From: Curtobacterium sp. VKM Ac-1393
Lineage (GTDB): Bacteria; Actinomycetota; Actinomycetes; Actinomycetales; Microbacteriaceae
Assembly: GCF_015350995.1 (NCBI RefSeq)
Contig: NZ_JADKRW010000004.1
Location: 124,001-188,000, forward strand
DNA length: 64,000 nt
Direction of reading: 5' to 3'
Shown: in pieces, positions 1-7,705 of the stretch
How the letters are laid out: every line of letters begins with the position of its first letter
Numbering within the stretch: position 1 is the stretch's first letter
The notes under the pieces: generated by a model
The model's database searches: none
Told to the model about the DNA's origin: nothing
The model's input: the letters and a program-made list of their open reading frames with translations, nothing else
Translations under genes and position numbers: made by a program

Positions 1-36
1 GGCGCCCTCGGTCTCCCAATCGGCGAGCTCGGTCAT
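1..36 (-). CDS. Partial CDS, N-terminus only
   Basis: Only the first 12 codons are in the window, reading MTELADWETEGA. The ATG at 36 on the minus strand has a strong ribosome binding site (AAGGGGGA) about 6 nt upstream, which makes it a real start. It lies downstream of the TetR gene on the same strand, so it may be the gene that regulator controls. The family cannot be told from 12 residues. Confidence 0.55.
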   Translation of the reverse strand, partial: MTELADWETEGA

Positions 37-112
37 GGTGATCCCCCTTCGTCGGGACGATCGTAGGGGACGGCACGCGCCGAGGCCCGCACGTTCCGCT
101 CCCGTCGCGCGG

Positions 113-772
113 TCACTCGACGGGGTGGTCCGCCTCGTGCTGGAAGATGCCGTGGAGTTCAGCCATGGTGATGGGGTCGCCGGGCAGCGGTTGGCGGGTG
201 CCGTCAGCGCGGAGCCCGTCGAGCACGATGCCGACCTGCCTGCCGATGATGCGACCGGCGTCGTCGGGGGGAAGGTTCGAGTAGCTGCCGATGCGGAACG
301 CGGCGAACGTCACGTCGTTCGCGGTGACGTCGGCTCGGAGCGATCCCTCCGCCTGCGCTGCGTGGATCAAGGCGTCGAGATGGTCGTTCCACGTCGAGGT
401 GAACTGGTCGCTGTCGTCCAGCGCGACCATCTTCCGGTTGAGGCGCGGGATCGCGGGGTGCTCCTGGAGGACGTCGATGATGCCCATGACCAGGGCGACC
501 ACGGCGTCCCATGCGGTCGATCGTGCTGCGACCATGTCCTCGACCCGTGTGAAGTGCACGATGAGTCGAGCGTGGAGTGCGCGGATGACGTCGTCGACGC
601 TCGCGTACCGGCGGTAGAGCGTGGCGATCCCGACACCGGCGAGCTGCGCGAGCTGCACCATCGACGGGTCGGCGTCCTTCACCGCGTAGTGCGCCTCTGC
701 CGCCGCGAGGATCGCCTCGCGACTGCGACGTACTTCGACACGTTCCGCTCGCACACGACGGTTGTCGGACAT
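113..772 (-). CDS. TetR-family transcriptional regulator
   Basis: 219-residue one-domain repressor of the usual TetR length. The N-terminal helix-turn-helix spans about residues 13-60, with SREAILAAAEAHY and then GVGIATLYRRYASVDD, the classic recognition-helix segment. The rest is the all-helical ligand-binding and dimer domain, which does not reveal the ligand. The ATG at 772 has a TAGGTT box (779-784) six nt upstream and no ribosome binding site, so it is probably leaderless. A palindrome lies just upstream of the -35 region, suggesting autoregulation. The likely target is the partial gene that follows on the same strand. The family call is firm; the ligand is unknown. Confidence 0.93.
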   Translation of the reverse strand: MSDNRRVRAERVEVRRSREAILAAAEAHYAVKDADPSMVQLAQLAGVGIATLYRRYASVDDVIRALHARLIVHFTRVEDMVAARSTAWDAVVALVMGIIDVLQEHPAIPRLNRKMVALDDSDQFTSTWNDHLDALIHAAQAEGSLRADVTANDVTFAAFRIGSYSNLPPDDAGRIIGRQVGIVLDGLRADGTRQPLPGDPITMAELHGIFQHEADHPVE

Positions 773-778
773 GCAGGC

Positions 779-821
779 AACCTATCCGGTTCTTATCTGG
801 AGAGGAACCTCCGTTTCGGAG
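779..821 (-). promoter_or_regulatory. TetR gene promoter and putative operator
   Basis: On the minus strand TTCCTC, a 17-nt spacer and TAGGTT (784-779) precede the ATG at 772. A perfect palindrome, CTCCG-AAA-CGGAG (809-821), lies directly upstream of the -35 and is a natural operator for the TetR protein. Inferred from position and symmetry only. Confidence 0.5.
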
Positions 822-833
822 TACCCTCGCTGA

Positions 834-872
834 GGGCGCCTGCTTCCAGACCCGAACTCGAAGCAGGCGCCC
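834..872. terminator. Hairpin, 13-bp perfect stem
   Basis: GGGCGCCTGCTTC (834-846) pairs perfectly with 860-872 around a 13-nt loop. It follows the stop codon of the flavin reductase remnant (890) in that gene's direction and precedes the TetR promoter, so it fits a transcription terminator without a U-tract. Confidence 0.6.
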
Positions 873-889
873 GCACCCCCTGAGTCGTG

Positions 890-1395
890 TCAGCGGTACC
901 ACTCCTCGTCGATCCCGGCCAGCCGAGACGGGTGGAGCGCCGCGGACAGCCCGTAGAAGCGCTGGAAGCTCATGATCAGGGGACGCCAGCGATCCGGATC
1001 GATCCGATCGGCGGTTCCCGGAGCGCGGATCGAGTCGTGGACGTGGACCCGGGTGATCGCGGCCTCGAACAAGAAGGTCGCGCTGTCGTCCGTGTCCCCC
1101 GTCCCCAGCGGTCGAACGTGCACGACGCGGGCTTCGAGGTTCACGGGGCAGTCGTCGATGCGTTCCGCGCGCACGGTGTCCCCGGTTCTGCCGTGCAGGC
1201 CGGCCGAACGCAGCTTGTCCGGTTCGTGGCGGTACCCGGCGGCGGCCTTGTCGATCGGCACCGGTGACCGGCCGGTGGTCAGGGCGAGGTCGTCGACTGC
1301 AGGTTGATGACGCACTCCCCGGTGGCGCGCAGGTTCTGGGCGGTCTGTGATCGGCCGCCCATCCCGAGGATGGCGGTCTGCCCTCGCGGCGGTCA
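890..1395 (-). pseudogene. Flavin reductase family protein, decayed remnant
   Basis: Two pieces of a flavin reductase-like (FMN-binding split-barrel) protein lie in different frames. The upstream piece reads QTAILGMGGRSQTAQNLRA and then TGECVINLQ (about 1290-1383). The downstream piece starts at AVDDLALTTGRSPVPIDKAA and runs to DEEWYR at 890, including the family motif RPLIMSFQRFYGL. At the junction the expected 6-7 residues between CVINL and AVDDLALTT are missing and the frame shifts, as expected from a small out-of-frame deletion. Upstream of about 1395 the frame meets a TGA and no N-terminal barrel can be found. The gene is both truncated and frameshifted. A sequencing error could explain the shift but not the missing N-terminus. 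Confidence 0.75.
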
Positions 1396-1509
1396 CGAGG
1401 CATCTGCGAGTCTCTCGATCCGTGACACGTTCCGCTGGCGGGTTCGCGACATCGCAACCGCCTGCCACGGCCGAGCGATGTGCAGCGGCGAGCGCCGTAC
1501 TCTGGTCCA

Positions 1510-2151
1510 GTGGCAGGGGGAAGCACGAGGGCGCAGCCGGATCAGCGCAGACGACGACCGCGGAAGCGTCGCCCTCACCGACCACTGACGTGGGCCCGCT
1601 TCTGGCAGGGCCTCCGGACGTACGCCCGCAACACCTGGGCGCGCTGGTTCACGATCATCGGCGGCCTCGCCATCCTGCTGACGGTGCCGTACCTGCCCGG
1701 CGACGTGTCCGCACTCCGGCAGAACACCGACCTCCAGCAGCGTGGCCGCACGGCGCAGGCGGTCGTCGTCGAGGTCAGGCACGAACACCACGGCGGGTAC
1801 CGGGGAGGCTCCTGGGACGAGTACTGGCCGGTGACCCAGCAGTCCGTCGACGGCGACGTGTTCACTGCTTCGCTGCGCCGGTACTCCACGCGGGATCCCG
1901 ACGTCTACGAGCGCGGGAGCCGCCTCGCGGTGCTCTACGATCCGGACCACCGCTGGACGGTCGCGCTCGCAGGCGACGACGCGCGAGCCTTCTTGGAGCG
2001 CCAGGTGCGGCACGGGGTCACGGTCGGAGCGGTCGGACTCGCCCTCGTGGCCGTCGGCCTGCCGTTCGACGTCCGCCGCGCACGACGGAAGCGTCGGCGC
2101 ACGGAGACCGGACGGCCACTCGGTACCGCGCCACGCAGACCCTGCCGCTGA
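1510..2151 (+). CDS. DUF3592-type membrane protein
   Basis: 213 residues. A basic N-terminus is followed by a membrane segment (TIIGGLAILLTVPYL), an extracytoplasmic beta-rich stretch (QQRGRTAQAVVVEVRHEH, then RRYSTRDPDVYERGSRLAVL and YDPDHRW), a second membrane helix (VGAVGLALVAVGLPF) and a very basic tail. The order of helix, 'greater-than' type domain with V-Y-DP motif, and helix matches DUF3592 proteins, whose function is unknown. The GTG at 1510 is preferred because TACTCT (1498-1503) lies six nt before it, the leaderless layout used by several neighbours. An in-frame GTG at 1480 is the alternative. No operon partner is evident. Confidence 0.7.
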   Translation: MAGGSTRAQPDQRRRRPRKRRPHRPLTWARFWQGLRTYARNTWARWFTIIGGLAILLTVPYLPGDVSALRQNTDLQQRGRTAQAVVVEVRHEHHGGYRGGSWDEYWPVTQQSVDGDVFTASLRRYSTRDPDVYERGSRLAVLYDPDHRWTVALAGDDARAFLERQVRHGVTVGAVGLALVAVGLPFDVRRARRKRRRTETGRPLGTAPRRPCR

Positions 2152-2193
2152 CCGCACGGTCGAAGGGTCAGACCTCGACGGCCCCGGCCCGAC

Positions 2194-4650
2194 TCAGCGG
2201 TCGATCGGCCGCCCCCGCTGTCCGCTCGCCCAGCGCGTGTCCGCCGTGTCCCCGACCCGGAGCGACAGCGTGCCACCGCGGGTCACGAACGACGCCGGTA
2301 CCCACGACTTCTCGAGGGCCTGCCCGTTCAACCGCGCACCGTGCACGTACTCCGCCGTGCCCGAGGACCGGATGACGATCCGTTCCCCGCTCGACCGCCG
2401 GATGTCCACCGTGCTGAACGTCGGGCTGCCGATGAGCATCTCCGCGCGCCCCGGCGTCTGCGGGAACAACCCGATCGACGCGAAGACGTACCAGGCGCTC
2501 ATCGTGCCGAGGTCGTCGTTGCCCGGCAGCCCGCTCGGCCCGGTCGCGTAGGCGTCGTCGACGACCTGCCGCACGGTCTCCTGCGTCTTCCACGGCTTGC
2601 CGAGCGCGTTGTACATCCACGGCGTGTGGATGTCGGGCTCGTTCGTCGGGTCGAACTTCGTGGCGTCGCCGCCGGTCACCGCGAACGCGCCGCTGCTGTC
2701 GTGGAAGAACGCGTCCAGCCGCGCGGCAGCGGCGTCGTCACCACCCAGCGCGGTCGACAGTCCCTGCACGTCCTGCGGCACGAGCCACGTGTACTGCGCG
2801 CTCGTCCCCTGCGCGAACCCGGTGCCGGTCGAGGGGGACCAGTCCGGCGTCCACGACCCATCGGCCTGACGAGCGGCCTGGTAGCCGACGGCGGGGTCGA
2901 AGGTGTTCTTCCAGTAGGTCCCGCGCTCCGCGAACATCCGGGCGTCGGAACGCAGCCCCAGCGACCCCGCCCAGTACCCGAGCGCACTGTCGGAGATCGA
3001 GTCCTCGAGCGTCTCGGCAGCGCCACCCCAGCACGAGCAGTCGTCGTTCGCGGCGTACTGCCGCTGCAGGTACTCGTCGAGCGCCGGCCGCTGCGCCAGG
3101 CACTGGCCCGGGCACCCGATGTCGCTCTCGGCGTCGGCGTTCTCGACGGTCGCCTGCCGTTTCAGCGACTGGTAGGCGGCCCGCACGTCGAAGTTCCGGA
3201 CCCCCATGGCGTACCAGGTGGCGAGCGTCGCAGCCGAGGGGTCACCCGTCATCACGTGCGTCGGCGCCCCCAGGTGGAGCCAGCGGTCCCACACCCCGCC
3301 GTTCTGCTGCGCGAACCGAAGCATCGACTGCGCCATGTCCCCGGCGACGTCCGGCCGCAGCAGCGCCAGCAGTTGGATCTGCGCCCGGTACTGGTCCCAG
3401 CCGGAGTACGTGCCGTAGACGGCACGGTGTCCCCGGTCCGTGCGGTGCACCCGCTGGTCCGGCCCCAGGTAGCGGCCGTCGCGGTCGTTCAGCGTGTTCG
3501 GCTGCATGAGCGCGTGGTAGACGGACGTGTACAGCTGGGTGGTGCGGTCCGCGGTGCCGCCGCCGACGCGCAGGCGCGACAGTTCACGGTTCCAGGAGGC
3601 CCGTGTACCGGCCGCCACGCTGGCGACGGTCGAGCGCTGGGTCACCTCGCCGTCGCGGTTGGCGACCGCTCCGGCGGCGCTCACGTACGAGATGCCGATC
3701 TTCGCGTGCACCGTCGCACCGCGACGCGCGTCGAAACCGACCCACGCGCCGGAGCCGCGTCCGGCACGGTCGGCGCCGGTGAGGTAGCCCTCCCCACCGG
3801 AGGAGGCCGTGCCTCCCGGTCGGACCGTGCCGTCTTGCCAGGTGCCGGTGCTCGTGAAGGCCGTGTCGAAGGTGGCCGTGAAGAACAGGCGGTAGTAGCT
3901 GCGGCGGTCGGGGTTGGTGGCCCCGCCGCCGTTCGCGCGGCGGCTGCAGAAGCCGCCGGTCAGGACGCTGCCGCTGACGGTGCGGGTCCGCGCGTCGACG
4001 CGGGTGGTCGCGGCCTCGCTGCCGTTGATCGAGTTCGAGGTGCGGAAGAGCAGGTTCGCAGCGCCGCCCGCCGGGAATGCGAACTCGCCGACGCCCGCGC
4101 GGGTGGTGACGGCGAGGTCGGTGCGGACGCCGTTGTCGAGCGCGACGCTGTACCGACCGGGGCTCGCGGACTCGTCGTCGTGCGAGTAGCCGGCGGCGTA
4201 GACCGCGTCGGTGGAGTCGGACGACGGCGACGTCGTGACCGGGGTCGTGATCGGCATGATCGGCACGTCCCCGGCGGCTCCCGGCGCGCAGCCGGCGCCG
4301 TTCAGGTGGGTCAGGCTGAACCCACGCAGCCGGTTCACGTCGTACGAGTAGCCGTTCGCGACCGGGGTCGAGGTCTGGTCGCCCGAGGTGCCGGTCGGGC
4401 TCCACTGGAGCATGCCGAACGGGGCGGTGGCGCCGGGCCAGGTGTTGCCGTCGCCGCTCGTGCCGATGAACGGGTCGACGTACCGCGCCGGGTCGGAGAC
4501 GGTCTTCCCCGCCTGCGTTGCCTGCGCCGAGGGCGAGGCGACGGCCGGTGCGGCGACCACCGCTGTCCCGAGCAGCGCGGTGATCGTGGCCACCGCGGCG
4601 AGCGGGAGCGGGCGGAAGAGCGGGCGACGGTGCACGCGGGATCGGTTCAC
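2194..4650 (-). CDS. Secreted GH92 alpha-1,2-mannosidase
   Basis: 818 residues, a normal length for glycoside hydrolase family 92, calcium-dependent exo-acting alpha-mannosidases that trim high-mannose glycans. A signal peptide (basic MNRSRVHRR, hydrophobic core, AVAS cleavage region near residue 39) sends it outside the cell. Family hallmarks are visible: YVDPFIGTSGDGNTWPGA, then APFGMLQWSPTG, GFSLTHLNGAGC, YSGWDQYRAQIQLLALLRP, and late in the protein GNDDLGTMSAWYVFASIGLF. The start is the GTG at 4650, with TAGCGT seven nt upstream (leaderless). It is monocistronic. It would supply mannose or trimmed oligosaccharides to the mannoside importer and GH38 enzyme encoded at 13048-19515. Confidence 0.92.
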   Translation of the reverse strand: MNRSRVHRRPLFRPLPLAAVATITALLGTAVVAAPAVASPSAQATQAGKTVSDPARYVDPFIGTSGDGNTWPGATAPFGMLQWSPTGTSGDQTSTPVANGYSYDVNRLRGFSLTHLNGAGCAPGAAGDVPIMPITTPVTTSPSSDSTDAVYAAGYSHDDESASPGRYSVALDNGVRTDLAVTTRAGVGEFAFPAGGAANLLFRTSNSINGSEAATTRVDARTRTVSGSVLTGGFCSRRANGGGATNPDRRSYYRLFFTATFDTAFTSTGTWQDGTVRPGGTASSGGEGYLTGADRAGRGSGAWVGFDARRGATVHAKIGISYVSAAGAVANRDGEVTQRSTVASVAAGTRASWNRELSRLRVGGGTADRTTQLYTSVYHALMQPNTLNDRDGRYLGPDQRVHRTDRGHRAVYGTYSGWDQYRAQIQLLALLRPDVAGDMAQSMLRFAQQNGGVWDRWLHLGAPTHVMTGDPSAATLATWYAMGVRNFDVRAAYQSLKRQATVENADAESDIGCPGQCLAQRPALDEYLQRQYAANDDCSCWGGAAETLEDSISDSALGYWAGSLGLRSDARMFAERGTYWKNTFDPAVGYQAARQADGSWTPDWSPSTGTGFAQGTSAQYTWLVPQDVQGLSTALGGDDAAAARLDAFFHDSSGAFAVTGGDATKFDPTNEPDIHTPWMYNALGKPWKTQETVRQVVDDAYATGPSGLPGNDDLGTMSAWYVFASIGLFPQTPGRAEMLIGSPTFSTVDIRRSSGERIVIRSSGTAEYVHGARLNGQALEKSWVPASFVTRGGTLSLRVGDTADTRWASGQRGRPIDR

Positions 4651-4781
4651 GTCGGCGACGCTAGCCCCCTCGGACGGGGGACGTGCGGTCGGTCACCGAG
4701 CCCTCTCCTGCTGTTCACCGGCCGGGTGGTCTTCCACGCGTTCCACTGCCGCGGACGGGTGCCCACTGTCAGGATGGGCGC

Positions 4782-5969
4782 ATGAGCGTCATGGTCTCCG
4801 TGTTCGATGCGCACCGCAGCCGTACGAGCGAGAAGTACACGGCGTACCCGCCGGACGTCCTGCCGATGTTCGTCGCCGAGATGGACTCGATGCTCGCGGA
4901 GCCGGTGCGTGACGCCCTCGTCGCCGCGGTCACGAACGGCGACACCGGGTACGTCGGCCACGGCCGGGCCCTGCCCGAGGCGTTCGCGGACTTCGCTGAG
5001 AGCCGGTGGGCCTGGCGCGTCGACCCCGACCTCGTCCGCACCACCACGGACGTCTCGGTCGCGGCGGTGGAGATGCTCCGCCGGATCATCGAGCCCGGCG
5101 ACCAGGTCGTCATCATGCCGCCCGTGTACCCACCGTTCTGGGAGTACGTGTCCGAGGCCGGCGGCACCGTCACCGAGGTCCCGTTGCTCGCACCCGACGG
5201 CCCCGCGGACCCGTTCGACACCACCGCCGGTTGGCAGATGGACCTGGACGGCCTCGCGCAGGCGTTCGCTGACGGGGCCCGCACGGTGCTGCTCTGCAAC
5301 CCGCACAACCCCCTCGGCCTGGTGCACGACCGCTCGTCGCTCGTCGCACTCGCGAAGCTGGCGGCCGAGTGGGACGCCGTGGTCGTCTCGGACGAGATCC
5401 ACGCGCCGCTCGTGCACGCCGACGCGGTCTTCACGCCGTTCCTGGAGTCCTGCCCCGAGGCCGCCGCGCTCGGGGTCTCGTTGACGAGCGCGAGCAAGGC
5501 CTGGAACCTCGCCGGCACGAAGTGCGCGCTGATCGTCGGCGCCTCGGAGCGGGCCCGCGGCTGGTTCGACGCGCTGCCGACCGAGGTCGTCGAGCGCACC
5601 GGCATCCTCGGGTACACCGCGAGTGTGGCCGCGTTCAGCGAGGGCGGCCCGTGGCTCGCGTCCCTGCTCACCGAACTGGCCGCGAACCGGCGCACCCTGG
5701 CCGAGCGGATCGGTGAGGTCCTGCCCGGCGCGGAGTACCGGCAGCCGCAGGCGTCCTACCTGGCGCGGCTCGACCTGCGCGCGCTGCCGTGGGGCGACGA
5801 CCCCGCGGCGGTGCTGGTCGACGAGGCAAAGGTGGCGCTCGCCTCGGGACCGGCGTTCGGACGGCAGGGCACGGGGTTCGCGCGGCTCAACTTCGGGTGC
5901 TCGGCCGAGACCCTCGACGAGGGCCTCAGTCGCCTGCACATCGCGTTCCGGCAGCGCGCAGACGGCTGA
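4782..5969 (+). CDS. PatB/MalY-type PLP-dependent C-S lyase (aminotransferase fold)
   Basis: 395 residues, class I/II aminotransferase fold of the MalY/PatB subgroup (cystathionine beta-lyase activity). The start ATG 4782 gives the family N-terminus MSVMVSVFDAHRSRTSEKY and then DVLPMFVAEMDSML. PLP-site features are the CNPHNPLG loop, VVVSDEIHAPL (Asp to the pyridine nitrogen) and the Schiff-base lysine in SLTSASKAWNLAGTK. Members cleave cystathionine or cysteine conjugates to a thiol, pyruvate and ammonia. MalY of E. coli also represses maltose genes, which cannot be inferred here. No operon partner: it converges with nagB across the repeat-rich 5970-6202 region. Exact substrate unknown. Confidence 0.85.
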   Translation: MSVMVSVFDAHRSRTSEKYTAYPPDVLPMFVAEMDSMLAEPVRDALVAAVTNGDTGYVGHGRALPEAFADFAESRWAWRVDPDLVRTTTDVSVAAVEMLRRIIEPGDQVVIMPPVYPPFWEYVSEAGGTVTEVPLLAPDGPADPFDTTAGWQMDLDGLAQAFADGARTVLLCNPHNPLGLVHDRSSLVALAKLAAEWDAVVVSDEIHAPLVHADAVFTPFLESCPEAAALGVSLTSASKAWNLAGTKCALIVGASERARGWFDALPTEVVERTGILGYTASVAAFSEGGPWLASLLTELAANRRTLAERIGEVLPGAEYRQPQASYLARLDLRALPWGDDPAAVLVDEAKVALASGPAFGRQGTGFARLNFGCSAETLDEGLSRLHIAFRQRADG

Positions 5970-5982
5970 CGAGTCCCTCGAG

Positions 5983-6191
5983 ACGCCGGCGTACTGGGTT
6001 CAGAAGACGCCGGCGTGCTGAGTTCGGAAGACGCCGGCGTGTGCACTCGACGCCTCGGAACTGACGAGACGCCGCCGAATTCGGCGGCGTCTCGACGACT
6101 TGGCGGCGTCACGGCAACACGCCGGCGTGCTCGACCACGCACCGGCGCACTGCTTGAGCAACACGCCGGCGTCAGGGCAACACACCGGCGT
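5983..6191. repeat. Cluster of ACGCCGGCGT palindromes with a 30-bp perfect palindrome
   Basis: The convergent gap between the PatB-like gene and nagB carries five exact copies of the self-complementary 10-mer ACGCCGGCGT (5983-5992, 6007-6016, 6031-6040, 6119-6128, 6163-6172). The first three have a regular 24-nt period. A degenerate copy (ACACCGGCGT) sits at 6182-6191. Between them, 6065-6094 is a perfect 30-bp palindrome with half-site CGAGACGCCGCCGAA. Possible roles are a multi-hairpin bidirectional terminator, protein-binding sites or a short-repeat element. No open frame crosses it convincingly. Confidence 0.85.
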
Positions 6192-6202
6192 CAGGGCAGG
6201 TC

Positions 6203-6988
6203 CTACTCGAACACCTGCCAGGCCGGCTTGTTCGCGTGCGTGTAGCGGTAGTAGTCGGCGAGATGCAGGCCTGCAGCGGCCTCCTCGTCGACGACGACCG
6301 TCGCGTGCTCGTGCAGCTGCAGCGCCGAACCGGGAACGAACGAGCTGAGCGGCCCCTCCACCGCGGCGGCGATCGCGTCGGCCTTGGCCGAGCCCTGCGC
6401 GACGAGGACGAGCTGCTGCGCCTCGAGGATGGTGCCGAGCCCCTGCGTCATGCAGTGCGTCGGGACCTGCTCGGGCGAGTCGAAGAACCGGGCGTTGGCG
6501 TCACGGGTCGACGGCGCGAGGGTCTTGATGCGGGTGCGCGAGGCGAAGGACGACGTCGGCTCGTTGAACCCGATGTGCCCGTTCGCACCGATCCCCAGGA
6601 TCTGCACGTCGATCCCGCCGGCAGCACGGATCGCGGCGTCGTACTCCTTGGCCGCGAACTCGAGGTCGTCGGCACGACCGTCGGGCACCCGCACCCGCGA
6701 GGGGTCGAACCCGAGCGGCGCCACGACGTCGCGTGCGATGACGGCGGCGTACGACTCCGGATGCTCGAGCGGGATGCCGACGTACTCGTCGAGGGCGAAC
6801 CCCCGGGCTTCGGCGAACGAAATCTCGCCTGCACCGACCCGACGCTGCAGGTCGGTGTAGATGCCCTGCGGGCTGGATCCGGTGGCGAGACCGATGACGG
6901 CGGACGGCTTCTTGGCGACGACGGACGCGATCTTGGCCGCGGCGACGCGACCGACCTCAGCCGGCGTGGGCAGGATGATGATCTCCAC
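6203..6988 (-). CDS. nagB: Glucosamine-6-phosphate deaminase
   Basis: 261 residues, the full NagB length. It converts glucosamine-6-phosphate to fructose-6-phosphate plus ammonia in the cytoplasm, the last step of N-acetylglucosamine use. Visible motifs are the sugar-phosphate loop IGLATGSSPQGIY, ALDEYVGIP with the catalytic Asp, and GIGANGHIGFNEP with the catalytic His. The start is a GTG at 6988 with TAGCAT (6995-7000) six nt upstream, so probably leaderless. No nagA is adjacent. It fits the nearby mannosidases as part of glycan use. Confidence 0.96.
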   Translation of the reverse strand: MEIIILPTPAEVGRVAAAKIASVVAKKPSAVIGLATGSSPQGIYTDLQRRVGAGEISFAEARGFALDEYVGIPLEHPESYAAVIARDVVAPLGFDPSRVRVPDGRADDLEFAAKEYDAAIRAAGGIDVQILGIGANGHIGFNEPTSSFASRTRIKTLAPSTRDANARFFDSPEQVPTHCMTQGLGTILEAQQLVLVAQGSAKADAIAAAVEGPLSSFVPGSALQLHEHATVVVDEEAAAGLHLADYYRYTHANKPAWQVFE

Positions 6989-7047
6989 GCCCCCATGCTA
7001 CTGGTCATGACCAGTCTCCGACAGGGCCGGATCGGTAGCGTGGGCGC

Positions 7048-7527
7048 ATGCCCACCCCTGACTTCGTCCTGTCCCTCCGTTCGAAGATCGGCACCGATCC
7101 GCTCTGGATGACGGGCGTGACCGCGGTGGTCACCCGGGGCGACGGGGACGATCGCGAACTCCTCGTGGTCCGTCGTGCGGACAACGGCTCCTTCACCCCG
7201 GTCACCGGCATCATCGACCCGGGTGAGGAACCCGCCGTCGCCGCCGAACGCGAGGTCCTCGAGGAAGCCGACGTCGTCGCCGTCGCCGAGCGGCTGGCGT
7301 GGGTGCAGGTGCTGCCGGAGCTGACGTACCCGAACGGCGACCGGGCGCAGTACCTCGACCTGGTGTTCGCCTGCCGCTACGTGTCCGGCACGCCGAACCC
7401 CGCCGACGGCGAGAACACCGAAGCGTTCTGGGCACGGCTCGACGACCTGCCCGAGATGCACCCGAACATGCGTGCGCGCATCGCGGCGGCGTTGGCCGAC
7501 GAGCGCGAGGCGCGCTTCCAGCGCTGA
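7048..7527 (+). CDS. Nudix hydrolase
   Basis: 159 residues, one Nudix domain. The Nudix box is complete: GIIDPGEEPAVAAEREVLEE, with the E-x7-RE-x2-EE metal-binding residues at about 53-72. Members hydrolyse nucleoside diphosphates linked to another group; this subgroup is similar to small MutT/ADP-ribose pyrophosphatase-like proteins and its substrate is not predictable. The ATG at 7048 has TAGCGT (7036-7041) six nt upstream, so it is probably leaderless. It is divergent from nagB (59 nt between starts). A strong hairpin follows the stop. Confidence 0.92.
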   Translation: MPTPDFVLSLRSKIGTDPLWMTGVTAVVTRGDGDDRELLVVRRADNGSFTPVTGIIDPGEEPAVAAEREVLEEADVVAVAERLAWVQVLPELTYPNGDRAQYLDLVFACRYVSGTPNPADGENTEAFWARLDDLPEMHPNMRARIAAALADEREARFQR

Positions 7528-7534
7528 CCCCACC

Positions 7535-7576
7535 GGCCTGGAGGCGCGGGGCGGCCCCGCCACGCGCCTCCAGGCC
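7535..7576. terminator. Bidirectional terminator hairpin
   Basis: GGCCTGGAGGCGCG (7535-7548) pairs perfectly with 7563-7576. It starts 8 nt after the Nudix gene stop, in the convergent gap with the ABC importer. The GGAGGC/GCCTCC core recurs in other terminators of this window. Confidence 0.8.
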
Positions 7577-7596
7577 GCCCGTGGTCGCGCCCACCC

Positions 7597-7649
7597 CGCG
7601 AAAGCGACAGTGTGCCGCCAACGTTCCGCGGGGAACTGTCGCTTTCGCG
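7597..7649. repeat. Intergenic inverted repeat, 15-bp perfect arms
   Basis: CGCGAAAGCGACAGT (7597-7611) is repeated perfectly inverted at 7635-7649 around a 23-nt loop. It adds to, and does not overlap, the terminator hairpin 20 nt away. A third partial copy of the arm (ACTGTCGCT) follows near 7677. The role is unknown. Confidence 0.75.
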
Positions 7650-7705
7650 AAGGGAACGTGCCCGGCCCGGCGTGGACTGTCGCTCAGCGCGAGAGGACGC
7701 AGCCG

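Noticed and set aside
1393-2157. Minus-strand gene opposite the DUF3592 protein
   Set aside because: It is an antisense frame; only its extreme end overlaps the real flavin reductase remnant.
4647-5939. Long minus-strand open frame opposite the PatB-like gene
   Set aside because: Antisense shadow without any recognisable motif.
5983-6191. CRISPR array or integron-type attachment sites
   Set aside because: Units of 10 bp are too short, spacing is irregular after the third copy, and no cas or integrase gene is nearby.
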